Source: Rugosimonospora africana
GTDB taxonomy: Bacteria > Actinomycetota > Actinomycetes > Mycobacteriales > Micromonosporaceae
Direction: 5' to 3'
NCBI RefSeq assembly: GCF_016862975.1
Contig: NZ_BONZ01000021.1
Span: forward strand, 1-64,000
Length of the DNA stretch: 64,000 nucleotides
Position numbers and translations under genes: made by a program. Below the pieces are notes generated by a model, which saw only the letters and a program-made list of their open reading frames with translations, was not told the DNA's origin and ran no database searches. Shown in pieces: positions 51,670 through 60,700 of the stretch (the first letter of the stretch is position 1; every line of letters starts with the position of its first letter).

Positions 51670-52308
51670 TCAGGCGGGCACGGTCGCGGGGTCGGTCAGC
51701 AGCGAGAGGAGTTCCGGGAACGCGACACCGCCGAGGTCGTTCGAGCCGAAGTGCCCGAGCCCGTGCATCTCCCGGTACCCGGCGCCGGGCAGGGCGTCGC
51801 GCAGGATCCGCACCGTACGCTGGATCTGCTCACCGTCGTCGTCGGAGTTCAGGATGGTCAGGCCGGCGGTACGGCCGACCAGGCCGGGATCGATCGCGAA
51901 GTCGAAGAATCCGGGCGCCCGGTTGCCGTCCGGATCCAGCCACGGCGCCACCAGGACCACCCGGTTGACCCGCACCGCCGGGTGCTCGGACAGCCAGCGG
52001 ACCAGGAAGCCGCTGCCGCAGCTGTGCGCGACCAGCAAGGTGCCGGGATTCACGTCGTACCGCTCGAACTCCCGGCACCACGCCGGATAGTTGGGCGCGT
52101 ACGCGTGCGGCATCTCCGGGGTGTGCGCCGGGATGTCGCGCACGATCAGCTGCTTGGCCAGCCACGGCAGCCAGTGGTGGTTGCTGCTGGACGGGACGTC
52201 CGGGTTGTAGTACTCCTCGCGCCCCGGCTTGCCGTGCACGATCACCGCGTTGCCCGGGGCGGATTCCTCGCCCACCGGGTCATCCGGTCGCTCGATCAGG
52301 GTGGTCAT
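51670..52308 (-). CDS. RBBP9/YdeN-like alpha/beta hydrolase
   Basis: 212 aa serine hydrolase. VIVHGKPG opening, nucleophile VAHSCGSGFLVRWL (Ser near 96), LVAPWLDP, and the His motif GLGHFGSNDLGG. The family is small esterases of unknown natural substrate. ATG 52308 has AGGAG upstream and lies inside the end of the AraC gene. Confidence 0.85.
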   Translation of the reverse strand: MTTLIERPDDPVGEESAPGNAVIVHGKPGREEYYNPDVPSSSNHHWLPWLAKQLIVRDIPAHTPEMPHAYAPNYPAWCREFERYDVNPGTLLVAHSCGSGFLVRWLSEHPAVRVNRVVLVAPWLDPDGNRAPGFFDFAIDPGLVGRTAGLTILNSDDDGEQIQRTVRILRDALPGAGYREMHGLGHFGSNDLGGVAFPELLSLLTDPATVPA

Positions 52309-53215
52309 GACTCTCCTTTGTGGACGATGGTTCGGCTGCCGGCGCACGCTCGCGCCCGGCGGCCCGGTACTCCCGCGGGCTCGTTCCGGTCAGCTGGCGG
52401 AACACCCTCGCCAGGTGCTGCCCGGAGCCGAAGCCCACCTCGATGCCGATCGCGGTCACCGGCAGGTCGCTGGTCCGCAGCAGTTGCGCGGCACGCCTGA
52501 TCCGGCACTCGTTGAGGTAGCGGTGCGGCGGCACGCCCAGCTCGCGCACGAACAACCCGGCCAGGTACGTCGGCGCGAGCCCGACCTGTCCGGCCAGCTC
52601 GCGCAGCGTCCAGTGCCGCTCGTATCCCCGGTCGAGCAGGGCGCGCACTCGGGTCACGGCCGGATGCGTGGCCAGCTCCGGCGTCGCCGCGCCGGGTTCC
52701 AGCAGCCGGGCCGCCTCCAGCGCCAGCCGATCGACGGCCAGCGCCAGCCCCTCTTCCGGGTACGCCCGCTTCGCGGTCAGCTCCCGCATCAGCTGGTGGA
52801 ACGGGTCGGCCAGCGCCGCCGCGTCGGCGCGGTGCACCACCGGCGGCAGGCCGGACCACCGCCGCGCGAGTGCCGGCTGCCGGGCGAACACCGGTGCCAG
52901 GTCGATGCCCGCGAAGTAGAAATGGTGGTTGGCCGTCGACTCCTCGGCCATGTGGTGCTCCACACCGGGCGCCACCGCGAACAGGTGCCCCGGCCCCAGG
53001 GTGACCGGTTGGCCGCCGGCCGACCATCGGCTGACGCCGCGCAGCTGCAGGTACAGCTCCCAGACCGGATGGGTGTGCGGCTTGATCAGGAAGCGGGCCG
53101 GTGCCCACTGCTCCCCCGCGTGCCGCAACCCGCTTCCCGTCGCCCCCGGCTCGGCGTGGAATCCGGCCCGCAGGCCGGTGGGTCTCCAGACGCCGGGCAC
53201 CTGAAAATCGTGCAC
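52280..53215 (-). CDS. AraC-family transcriptional regulator
   Basis: About 311 aa. N-terminal cupin-like effector domain (PHTHPVWELYLQLRGVSRW, LGPGHLFAVAPGVEHHMAEE) and C-terminal double HTH (LRELAGQVGLAPTYLAGLF, LRTSDLPVTAIGIEVGFGSG, FRQLTGTSPREYR). GTG 53215 is preferred for AGGA five bases upstream; GTG 53227 or TTG 53236 are in frame. It overlaps the hydrolase start by 29 bp and is divergent, with about 55 bp between, from the PhyH dioxygenase. Confidence 0.9.
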   Translation of the reverse strand: MHDFQVPGVWRPTGLRAGFHAEPGATGSGLRHAGEQWAPARFLIKPHTHPVWELYLQLRGVSRWSAGGQPVTLGPGHLFAVAPGVEHHMAEESTANHHFYFAGIDLAPVFARQPALARRWSGLPPVVHRADAAALADPFHQLMRELTAKRAYPEEGLALAVDRLALEAARLLEPGAATPELATHPAVTRVRALLDRGYERHWTLRELAGQVGLAPTYLAGLFVRELGVPPHRYLNECRIRRAAQLLRTSDLPVTAIGIEVGFGSGQHLARVFRQLTGTSPREYRAAGRERAPAAEPSSTKESHDHPDRATG

Positions 53216-53270
53216 GTAGTCCTGCACAATGGGCAAGCCCCGCGGCGGGCCGCCTGGCTAGCGTCGGCTC

Positions 53271-54299
53271 ATGACATCCAGCACAGACAAGGCCATCGCG
53301 GACAACGCCGCCGCCGGAAGCGCCGTCGCGAACAACGCCGTCGCGAACAACGCCGTCGCGACGCTCGACGAACGCCAGCGCGCGTTGCTGCCCGGCCCGG
53401 ACGACGTGGCGTTCTACCGCGAGCACGGGTACTGGATCTCGCCGGTGATCCTGCCCGGCGACGTGCTCGACGCCGCCGAGCGCGGCATGCGGCGCTACTA
53501 CGCCGGGGACTACGACGCCGACCCGCCCGGGGTGGGCGGGTTCCGCCCCGGGGACGGGCACGGGCTGCGCAAGCACGACTACGCCTCCCTGAGGGTCGAC
53601 GAGCTGGCCCGGCTGGTCCGGTACCCGCTGATCGGCGCGAGCGCCGCGGTGCTGTCCGGCAGCCCGGGCGTCCGGCTGTGGCACGACCAACTGCTCTACA
53701 AGCCGGTCGACGACGCCGGTGTGCCGGCCAACGTGGGCTGGCACACCGACCGCCAGTACTGGCTGTCCTGCGAGTCCGACGAGATGCTCACCGCCTGGGT
53801 GGGATTCCACGACGTGGACGAGGCCGGCGGGTCGGTGTCCTTCATGGACGGCAGCCACCGGTGGGACGTGACCGGGCTGGATTTCTTCGCCCAGGACCTG
53901 GCGGCGCTGGCGGATCGGCTGACCCGGCAGGGACACCGGATCGCGCCGCGTCCCACCCGCATGCGCCGCGGCCAGGTCAGCTTCCACCACTGCCGCACCG
54001 TGCACGGGAGCGGCCCGAACACCGGCGAGCAGCCGCGCCGGTCGCTGGCGATCCACCTGCAGCCGGCGGGCAACCGGTGGCGCCGGCACCCGACGGCCAC
54101 CGGCGAGCCGGCTCGGCACGGCAACGACCGGCTGGTCCGCACGGTCGACGGCGCGACCGGCGGAACACCGGACTACGCCGACCCGCGGATCTGCCCCACG
54201 CTCTGGCCGCCGAAGGCCGCTCAGGCACCGGGAGCCAGCGCGCGCACGGCCGGCGGCACCGCGAGCACCGCCCCGTCCGGACCGGCCGCCACCGGCTGA
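53271..54299 (+). CDS. Phytanoyl-CoA dioxygenase (PhyH)-family Fe(II)/2-oxoglutarate enzyme
   Basis: 342 aa. Iron ligands in GWHTDRQYW (His and Asp near 157-160) and VHGSGPN (His near 243), with the 2-oxoglutarate Arg in RRSLAIHL. FYREHGYWISPVIL opens the fold after a 15-bp-repeat leader (NNAVANNAV). A TAGCGT box six bases before ATG 53271 suggests leaderless expression. The last 79 bp overlap the end of the antisense glycosidase gene and encode a low-complexity Ala/Gly/Pro tail. Substrate unknown. It is probably controlled by the divergent AraC protein. Confidence 0.9.
   Translation: MTSSTDKAIADNAAAGSAVANNAVANNAVATLDERQRALLPGPDDVAFYREHGYWISPVILPGDVLDAAERGMRRYYAGDYDADPPGVGGFRPGDGHGLRKHDYASLRVDELARLVRYPLIGASAAVLSGSPGVRLWHDQLLYKPVDDAGVPANVGWHTDRQYWLSCESDEMLTAWVGFHDVDEAGGSVSFMDGSHRWDVTGLDFFAQDLAALADRLTRQGHRIAPRPTRMRRGQVSFHHCRTVHGSGPNTGEQPRRSLAIHLQPAGNRWRRHPTATGEPARHGNDRLVRTVDGATGGTPDYADPRICPTLWPPKAAQAPGASARTAGGTASTAPSGPAATG
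53321..53363 (+). repeat. 15-bp repeat, nearly three units, at the PhyH N-terminus
   Basis: CGCCGTCGCGAACAA occurs twice and then partly a third time (53321-53363), encoding a V-A-N-N-A leader repeat. Confidence 0.8.
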
Positions 54300-56218
54300 C
54301 CGTCCACAGTGACCAGACACCGGTCCGGTGCGCAGACCACGTCCACGCACCGGTCCCGGAACCACAGGCCACGCAGTTCCACCGTGCCACCCTCCACCGG
54401 TTGCGGCCGCACCACCAGCGAGCCGTCCGGCCGGGGCCGCACACCGGCCAGCCCAGCCACCACCGCCTCGGCCCCGGTCAGGCCGGCGACGACGTTGGCC
54501 CGCCGGCCGACCGGCGGGGCAGCCGGCCGGTCGCAGTAGTGCTCCTGCGGGAAGTACGGGAAGTGTTCGCCCATCCAGAACAGCCGGCGCAGGACGTCCC
54601 AGGCCAGGGCCGGCTGCCCGCGCTCCCACAGGGTCAGCGCGAGCTGCGGGGCCTCCCCGCTGTAGGCGCCGCCGCCGGACCAGTCGACGTCGCCGAGTTC
54701 GTAGTGCCGCTCGTCCCGCGCGCTGACGCTGCTGACGCCGTAGTCGCCGAGAAACGCGCCGGGGCGCAGGTGCCCGACCAACGCGGCGGCGACGTCCGGC
54801 GGGCAGGCGCCGGCACGCAACGCGTCGAACGCCTGGATCGAGTACGCCAGCTCGGTGTGCCCGTCCGGGTACCTGCTGCGGAACCAGCCCGCCCCGGCGT
54901 CCCACAGCTGGCGGACCACCTCGGACCGGATCCGGCCGGCCGACGCGCGCAACTCGGCCGCCGGCAACCCGGCACCGGAGACCTCGGACAGGTCGGCGAG
55001 CATCTCCAGCGACCAGGCGCGCTCCGCGTTCGGGCTGGCGACCACGTGCTCCCAGCCGGCGCTGCGCATCTCCAGCAGGTTGTGCTGGTCGCCGTAGTCG
55101 CGCAGCACGCCGTCCGGGCCGCACGGCAGGAACCTGCCGTCCAGTGCGGCCTGCGCGTCGTACAGCCGCTTCACCAGCGCGCTGTCGATGCCGACGTGGC
55201 CGGCCGCGGCGTACCCGAGAGTGATCAGCGACCAGGCGCTGTACGCGTACGGCACGCCCAGCCCGGTGCCGTCCGGCGCGATCGCGTAGTGGTTCGTGAG
55301 ATCCGCCGAGATCATCGCGTCGATGACGTCCGTGACTCGGTCGCCGAGCATCAGCGTCAGCAGGTGCGGCGCGTACCCGCCGGTGTCCCACGCGTACCCG
55401 CAGACAGCCCCGCCGTCCATCCCGGACGTGGCCACGAACGGGGTGGTGACGAACGCCGGGTTGTCCCACAGGCACACCAGGCCGCTGGCCAGGGACCGCC
55501 GGTAGTACGCGTCGAGGCCGGGCACGTCGGTGGACAGGCGCGGTACCCGGGCCAGCACGTCGGACAGCCGGGCCTCCCAGGCGCGGGTGGTGTCGCCGGC
55601 GGTGGCCCGGGTCCCCGCCTGCCCGGCCTGCACGCCGAGCACGAACACCTGCTCGGCGCCGGGTTCCAGCTCGACCGACAGTCCATTGTGGACGAGAGTG
55701 ACCGGTTGCCCGTCGCCACCGGCCTGCGGGGGCATCCAGCCCCAGTCGGCGAGCGGCACCTCCCTGGCCCGGTCCCCGGACAGCCCGGGCCGTAGCCGCA
55801 CCGGGAGGCTCCGGTCGGTCCGGTTGCGGACGGCGATCTCCAGCACGTAGCCGGGTTCGCCGTGCCGGGCGGCGAGGGTGCTGCGTACCGCGATGGACCG
55901 CTCCCGGCCGTCCCGGTACTGGTGGTAGGTGCCGTGCCGGACGATGCGGTCCGGCCGCCAGGTGCCGCCGGAGTAGAGCAGCCCGCGGTCGCCCGCGCCA
56001 CGCTGCCCATCGTCCGCGACCGGGGCACCGTCCACCTCGAACTCCACGGTCAGCCGGCCGCCGGCCACCGCGTACGGCGGGGCGAACCAGCCGCCGACCC
56101 CGCAGACGGTGCCGGGCAGCGGTGCGACGGTACCGGTGCCGCTGCCCACCCAGATGTCGGCGGGCGGCGCGGCACGGCGCAGGTCGAAGGCGAAGTCGTC
56201 GAGCGTGTAGGGCGACAT
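54221..56218 (-). CDS. (alpha/alpha)6-barrel glycoside hydrolase, GH63/mannosylglycerate-hydrolase-like
   Basis: 665 aa, cytosolic (no signal peptide). N-terminal beta-sandwich (about 1-200), barrel domain (about 210-600) with FVATSGMDGGAVCGYAWDTGGYAPH, ALDGRFLPCGPDG, WFRSRYPDGHTELAYS and the closing APQLALTLWERGQP, then a small C-terminal beta domain (PVEGGTVELRGLWFRDR). This is the shared plan of GH63/GH37/trehalase-like hydrolases, probably acting on small oligosaccharides. ATG 56218 with GGAAAGG upstream. It is divergent from the LacI gene and has two of its four operators. Confidence 0.82.
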   Translation of the reverse strand: MSPYTLDDFAFDLRRAAPPADIWVGSGTGTVAPLPGTVCGVGGWFAPPYAVAGGRLTVEFEVDGAPVADDGQRGAGDRGLLYSGGTWRPDRIVRHGTYHQYRDGRERSIAVRSTLAARHGEPGYVLEIAVRNRTDRSLPVRLRPGLSGDRAREVPLADWGWMPPQAGGDGQPVTLVHNGLSVELEPGAEQVFVLGVQAGQAGTRATAGDTTRAWEARLSDVLARVPRLSTDVPGLDAYYRRSLASGLVCLWDNPAFVTTPFVATSGMDGGAVCGYAWDTGGYAPHLLTLMLGDRVTDVIDAMISADLTNHYAIAPDGTGLGVPYAYSAWSLITLGYAAAGHVGIDSALVKRLYDAQAALDGRFLPCGPDGVLRDYGDQHNLLEMRSAGWEHVVASPNAERAWSLEMLADLSEVSGAGLPAAELRASAGRIRSEVVRQLWDAGAGWFRSRYPDGHTELAYSIQAFDALRAGACPPDVAAALVGHLRPGAFLGDYGVSSVSARDERHYELGDVDWSGGGAYSGEAPQLALTLWERGQPALAWDVLRRLFWMGEHFPYFPQEHYCDRPAAPPVGRRANVVAGLTGAEAVVAGLAGVRPRPDGSLVVRPQPVEGGTVELRGLWFRDRCVDVVCAPDRCLVTVDGQPVAAGPDGAVLAVPPAVRALAPGA

Positions 56219-56238
56219 GGTGGCCTTTCCGGCGGGCG

Positions 56239-56252
56239 TTAGACCGGTCCAA
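56239..56252. promoter_or_regulatory. LacI operator A (TTAGACCGGTCCAA)
   Basis: Two-base variant of TTGGACCGGTCCAA, just upstream of the divergent glycosidase start codon. Confidence 0.75.
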
Positions 56253-56271
56253 CGTGGGTTGCTCCGCGCCG

Positions 56272-56285
56272 CTGGACCGGTCCAA
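56272..56285. promoter_or_regulatory. LacI operator B (CTGGACCGGTCCAA)
   Basis: Contains the perfect 12-bp palindrome TGGACCGGTCCA, 33 bp from operator A and on the glycosidase side of the divergent region. Confidence 0.8.
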
Positions 56286-56367
56286 AGGGAAGTGGCTCGA
56301 TGGTGGCACGAGCTTCCGTCCGACGCAACGACAACGCCGTGTTAACAGCGGAATTACCTGCGTTGTA

Positions 56368-56396
56368 TTGACGTTGGACCGGTCCGCTGTTACGGT
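56368..56396 (+). promoter_or_regulatory. Promoter of the LacI gene
   Basis: TTGACG (56368-56373) and TACGGT (56391-56396) are separated by 17 bp. Operator C fills the spacer almost exactly, a textbook repressed promoter. Confidence 0.7.
56374..56387. promoter_or_regulatory. LacI operator C (TTGGACCGGTCCGC)
   Basis: Palindromic core GGACCGGTCC between the -35 and -10 boxes of the LacI gene, so bound protein would exclude RNA polymerase. Confidence 0.8.
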
Positions 56397-56408
56397 CCCG
56401 GCAACGCG

Positions 56409-56422
56409 TTGGACCTGTCCAA
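56409..56422. promoter_or_regulatory. LacI operator D (TTGGACCTGTCCAA)
   Basis: Palindrome with one central mismatch, just downstream of the expected transcription start and 35 bp from operator C. Confidence 0.78.
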
Positions 56423-56474
56423 CGGATCAAGCCCGGAACAGTTGACCGCCCCGCTGGGCAGGAGATGGGTGCGA

Positions 56475-57557
56475 ATGGCCAAGCTGACTATCCGCGACAT
56501 CGCCGCCCTTGCCGGGTTGTCGAAGTCGACCGTGTCGCTGGTGCTCAACAACAGCCCGCGGGTCGACCCGGCGACCCGGCGGCACGTGCTCGCCGTCATC
56601 CGGCGGCACAACTACGTGCCCAGCTTCGCCGCCACCGCGCTCGCCAAGGGCAGCACGCGCCTGATCGGCATGATCGTGCCGGGGCTGTCCTGGCACATGA
56701 TCGCCTCGATCAATCTGGGCGTGGCGGCGCTGACCGAACGCACCGGCTTCGACATCATCCTCTACACCGCGACCAACGACCGCGACTACGGTCCGGTCAT
56801 CGACCGCATCCTGACCTCCAGCATGTCCTCGGGCCTGCTGGTGGTCACCGACAAACAACCGCTGGACCCGCTGGTGCAACTGCACCGGGACGGCATGCCG
56901 GTGGTGCTGGTCAACACCCTCGGCACGCAGGTCGACCTGCCCTCGGTCACCTCCGACAACTACGAGGGCGCGCTGGCCGCCGTGGGTCACCTGCTGGACC
57001 TGGGGCACGAACGGATCGCCTGCGTCCAGGGGATGATGGAGTACCGGTGCTGCCAGGACCGGTACCGCGGCTACCTGGACGCGCTGCGGGCGGCCGGCAT
57101 CCAGCCCGATCCCGAGCTGACGAAGCCCGGCGAGTTCAATCCCGAGACGGTGCGCGTGCAGAGCCGCGACCTGTTCGAGCTTCCCAAGCGGCAGCGGCCG
57201 ACGGCCGTGTTCGCGCACAGCGACAGCACCGCGTACGCGGTGTTGAAGGCGGCGGCCGACGCCGGCCTGCGGGTACCGCAGGACGTGTCGGTCATCGGGT
57301 TCGACGACATCGAGTCCGCCTCCCAGATCAACCCCCCGCTGAGCACCATCCGGCAGCCTTTCTTCGACATGGGAAGGCAGGCGGCCGACCTGCTGCTCGG
57401 CGCCATCCGCGCGGCCGACGACGGCGAACCGGCGCAGGAGACCGGCGAGCCGGCCCGGCTGTCCATGCCGACCAGCCTGGTCGTGCGTGCCTCGACCGGC
57501 CCCGTCCCGGTGAGCAACCCACGCCGGGGCCGACCTCGGGCGACCGCTCCGGCCTGA
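56475..57557 (+). CDS. LacI-family repressor of the xylan-type locus
   Basis: 360 aa. HTH LTIRDIAALAGLSKSTVSLVLNN at residues 4-26, hinge FAATALAKGSTRLIGMIVPGL, effector domain with VTSDNYEGALAAVGHLLDLGHERIACV, VFAHSDSTAYAVLKAA and IGFDDIESASQINPPLSTIRQPF. ATG 56475 has AGGAG upstream; GTG 56469 is an alternative. Four TTGGACCGGTCCAA-type sites flank the divergent start. It lies between a divergent glycosidase and the downstream xylanase-transporter genes, so it probably senses a breakdown product of that glycan. Confidence 0.92.
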   Translation: MAKLTIRDIAALAGLSKSTVSLVLNNSPRVDPATRRHVLAVIRRHNYVPSFAATALAKGSTRLIGMIVPGLSWHMIASINLGVAALTERTGFDIILYTATNDRDYGPVIDRILTSSMSSGLLVVTDKQPLDPLVQLHRDGMPVVLVNTLGTQVDLPSVTSDNYEGALAAVGHLLDLGHERIACVQGMMEYRCCQDRYRGYLDALRAAGIQPDPELTKPGEFNPETVRVQSRDLFELPKRQRPTAVFAHSDSTAYAVLKAAADAGLRVPQDVSVIGFDDIESASQINPPLSTIRQPFFDMGRQAADLLLGAIRAADDGEPAQETGEPARLSMPTSLVVRASTGPVPVSNPRRGRPRATAPA

Positions 57558-57604
57558 CGGCCGCCGGCGCCCCGCCACAACCACATCCGGCGGGTACGCA
57601 CCTT

Positions 57605-57630
57605 TCCGGCGCCGCACCAGCGGCGCCGGA
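57605..57630 (+). terminator. Hairpin after the LacI gene
   Basis: TCCGGCGCCGC-ACCA-GCGGCGCCGGA is a perfect 11-bp stem with a 4-nt loop, 47 bp after the LacI stop and about 100 bp before the xylanase. It may end the repressor transcript or attenuate read-through. Confidence 0.6.
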
Positions 57631-57733
57631 CGGACACTCGCGTGCCCGCACCACCCAGCAGGCGGCCGCCCACCGCGCACCACCGGCGGGCGGAGCACCC
57701 CCCGCGCACACCACCGCTGGAAGGGATCCGTAC

Positions 57734-60700
57734 ATGAGACGCAGCTTCCCGCCCGACGGGCGACCGGCCAGGCGCCGTGCCCTCGGCGCCGCGCTCGCCG
57801 TGCTCGCCACGGCCGCGGTCGGAGCCTTCGCCGCGCCCGCACACGCCGACCCCGCGCCATTCGCCGTACTGCCGGCGAACCCGCTGACCACGTTCACCGA
57901 GTTCAAGTCGCTGCCCACCTCGGCCACCCAGATCGTCCCGGTGACCGGCAACGCGAACTTCACCCAGGCGCTGCAGATCGCGGTGCCGAACGGGCCGACC
58001 AGTGCCGGGCTGGACGGCGAGTACGAGATCACCCTCGGCACGCCGACCGCCGCCGCGGTGACCACCGGCGACGCTCTGGTGGCCACCGTCTGGGCCCGCT
58101 CGACACAGCCGATCGCCGGCGGTACCACGGGCAACGCGCATCTGGTGTTCGAGACCGACGGCAACCCGTTCACCAAGTCGATGAACGCGGCACTGCAGTT
58201 CGGCGTGGACTGGCAGCAGTTCCAGTTCCCCTTCCGCGCGGCGGTCAGCTACCCGTCGGCGGGCGCGCACCTGAACCTGTGGCTCGGCTACGGCGCACAG
58301 ACCCTGCAGGTCGCCGGGGTGTCGGTGACCGACCTGGGCCCCGGCGACCCGGCCGGGTACCCGAAGGTGACCTACGACGGGCGCGACCCGAACGCCGCCT
58401 GGCGCACCGCCGCAGCCCAGCGCATCGACCAGTACCGCAAGGGCGACCTCACGGTCAACGTGGTGGACCCGCAGGGCAGGCCGGTCAACGGCGCGACGGT
58501 GCGGGTCGCCGAGCAGAAGAGCGCGTTCGACTTCGGTACCGCCGATGACGCGGCGCGGCTCATCGACGACCCGTCGGGTGGGATCACCGCCGCCGACGCG
58601 GCGCACTACCAGGACATCAGCACGTCGCTGTTCAACACGGTCTCGATGGGCAACAACCTCAAGTGGAACCACTGGGAGAACCAGACCGAGCGGGACACGC
58701 TGACCTACCCGGGGCTGCAGTGGGCACGCGCGCACAACCTGAACATCCGCGCCCACAACCTGGTCTGGCCGTCGTACGGCAACATGCCGACCGACGTGGC
58801 GAGCCTGGCCGGCGACCCGGCCGCGCTGCGCAAGCGGATCGACGACCACGTCACCGACGAGGCGTCCGCGATGAACGGCATCGCCGACGAGATCGACGTG
58901 GTCAACGAGCCGTACTCCGAACATAACGTGCAGGACGTCCTCGGCCAGAACGAGATCGGCAGCTGGTTCTCGCTCGCCCACCAGGCCGCCCCGGACGCCC
59001 GGCTGTCGCTCAACGACTACGGCATCCTGGAGAACGGCGGTGAGGAAGGCCGGCACCGCGCGTACGACTACAACCTGCTCTCCTCGATGAAGGCGGCCGG
59101 CACGCCGGTCGACGTGATCGGCATGGAGAGCCACTTCAACGGTCTCCAGCTGACCCCGCCCGACCAGCTGCTGTCCATTGTGGACCAGTTCGCCGCGCTG
59201 GGCGTGAAGGTCGGGGTGACCGAGTTCGACGTGGCCACCGACGACCAGCAGTTGCAGGCGGACTACACCCGCGACTTCATGACCGCGATGTTCTCCGACC
59301 CGAACGTCACCGAGATCGACAACTTCGGGTTCTGGGCGAAGAACATCTACAACCCGCTGGTCGCCCTCTTCAACCCGGACTGGTCGCCCAAGCCCAACGC
59401 GCTGGCGTACGAGAACCTCATCGAGCACCAGTGGCACACCGACGTCACCGGCGGCACCGACACCAGGGGTGTCTACGGGGTGCGCGCGTTCCAGGGCGAC
59501 TACCTGGTGACGGTCACCGTGGGCGGCATCTCCAAGCAGGTCAAGGTGTCCATGCCGACCACCGCCGGCGCGTCCGTCACGGTGGTCGCGGACGGCATCG
59601 CCGCCTCCCCCGCCACCGCCCCGGTCAACCCGGTCGGCGACGGCGACTTCGAGACCGCCGCCAAGGGCTGGACGCCGCTGGGCACCGGCCCGGCCACCAG
59701 TTCCGACGCGCACAGCGGCGGCTCGGCGCTCGCCCTGGCTCCGGGCAGCGGGGTCACCCAGAACCTCACCGGACTGACCCCCGGCACCAGCTACCTGCTG
59801 TCCGGCTGGGCCAAGCTGTCCGGCGCCGGTACCCAGTGCTACATCGGGGTACGCGGCGGGGCGACCGCCGGCAAGCCCACCTTCCAGTACGAGTCGACGT
59901 ACTCCGACGAGCGCGGGTACACCCAGAAGCTGCTGGCGTTCACGCCACCGACGGGCACCACCTGGACCCAGACCTTCGTCTGGTCCAACCCGAATCCGAC
60001 CTCGGCGACCTGCGACGCGGACGACGTGAGCATCACGCCGACCTCCGGCACGCCACCGCCACCGCAGGCCCCGCCGGCCATCACGCCGTACCTGCCCACG
60101 CCGTCCGCACTGGGCAACGGAACCCTGGAGAACCACGCCAACACGACCGGCTGGTACTGCCTGGGTACCTGCACCCTGAAGAACGTGGCCGCCACCCCGC
60201 ACACCGGAACCGGTGACCTGTCCGTGACCGGCCGCACGGCCGCCTTCGCCGGGCCGGCGCAGGGCGTGGCGCTGCCCAGCAACGGCGGGCTGTACGACTC
60301 CTCGGCGTGGTTGCGCCTGGCCCAGCCCGGTACCGACACCGGCATGGTCTCGCTGAAACTCACCACGTCGACGGGGACCAACACGTACCGGTTCGGCACG
60401 GCCACCATCACCGGTGACGGCTGGACCCGGATCGGTGCCAACAACGTCAAGGTGAGCTGGTCCGGCACGCTGACCAAGGCGGAGTGGTGGGTCAGCACCG
60501 CCACCGGTACCGAGGACCTGCTGGTCGACGACGCGTCCTTCGCGCCGATGGCCACCCCGGTCGCCGGGGCGGACCTGCTCGGCAATGGCGACGCGGAGCA
60601 GGGCCTGTTCGGCTGGTACTGCTTCTCCCCCTGCGTCGCGCAGACCGCCACCGACCAGGTGCACGGCGGCGCGACCTCGGTACGGGCCACCGGCCGCGAG

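Noticed and set aside
49098-51968. Long plus-strand frames antisense to the ThDP-enzyme and cyclase genes
   Set aside because: No start signal or domain; the minus-strand products have full catalytic motifs.
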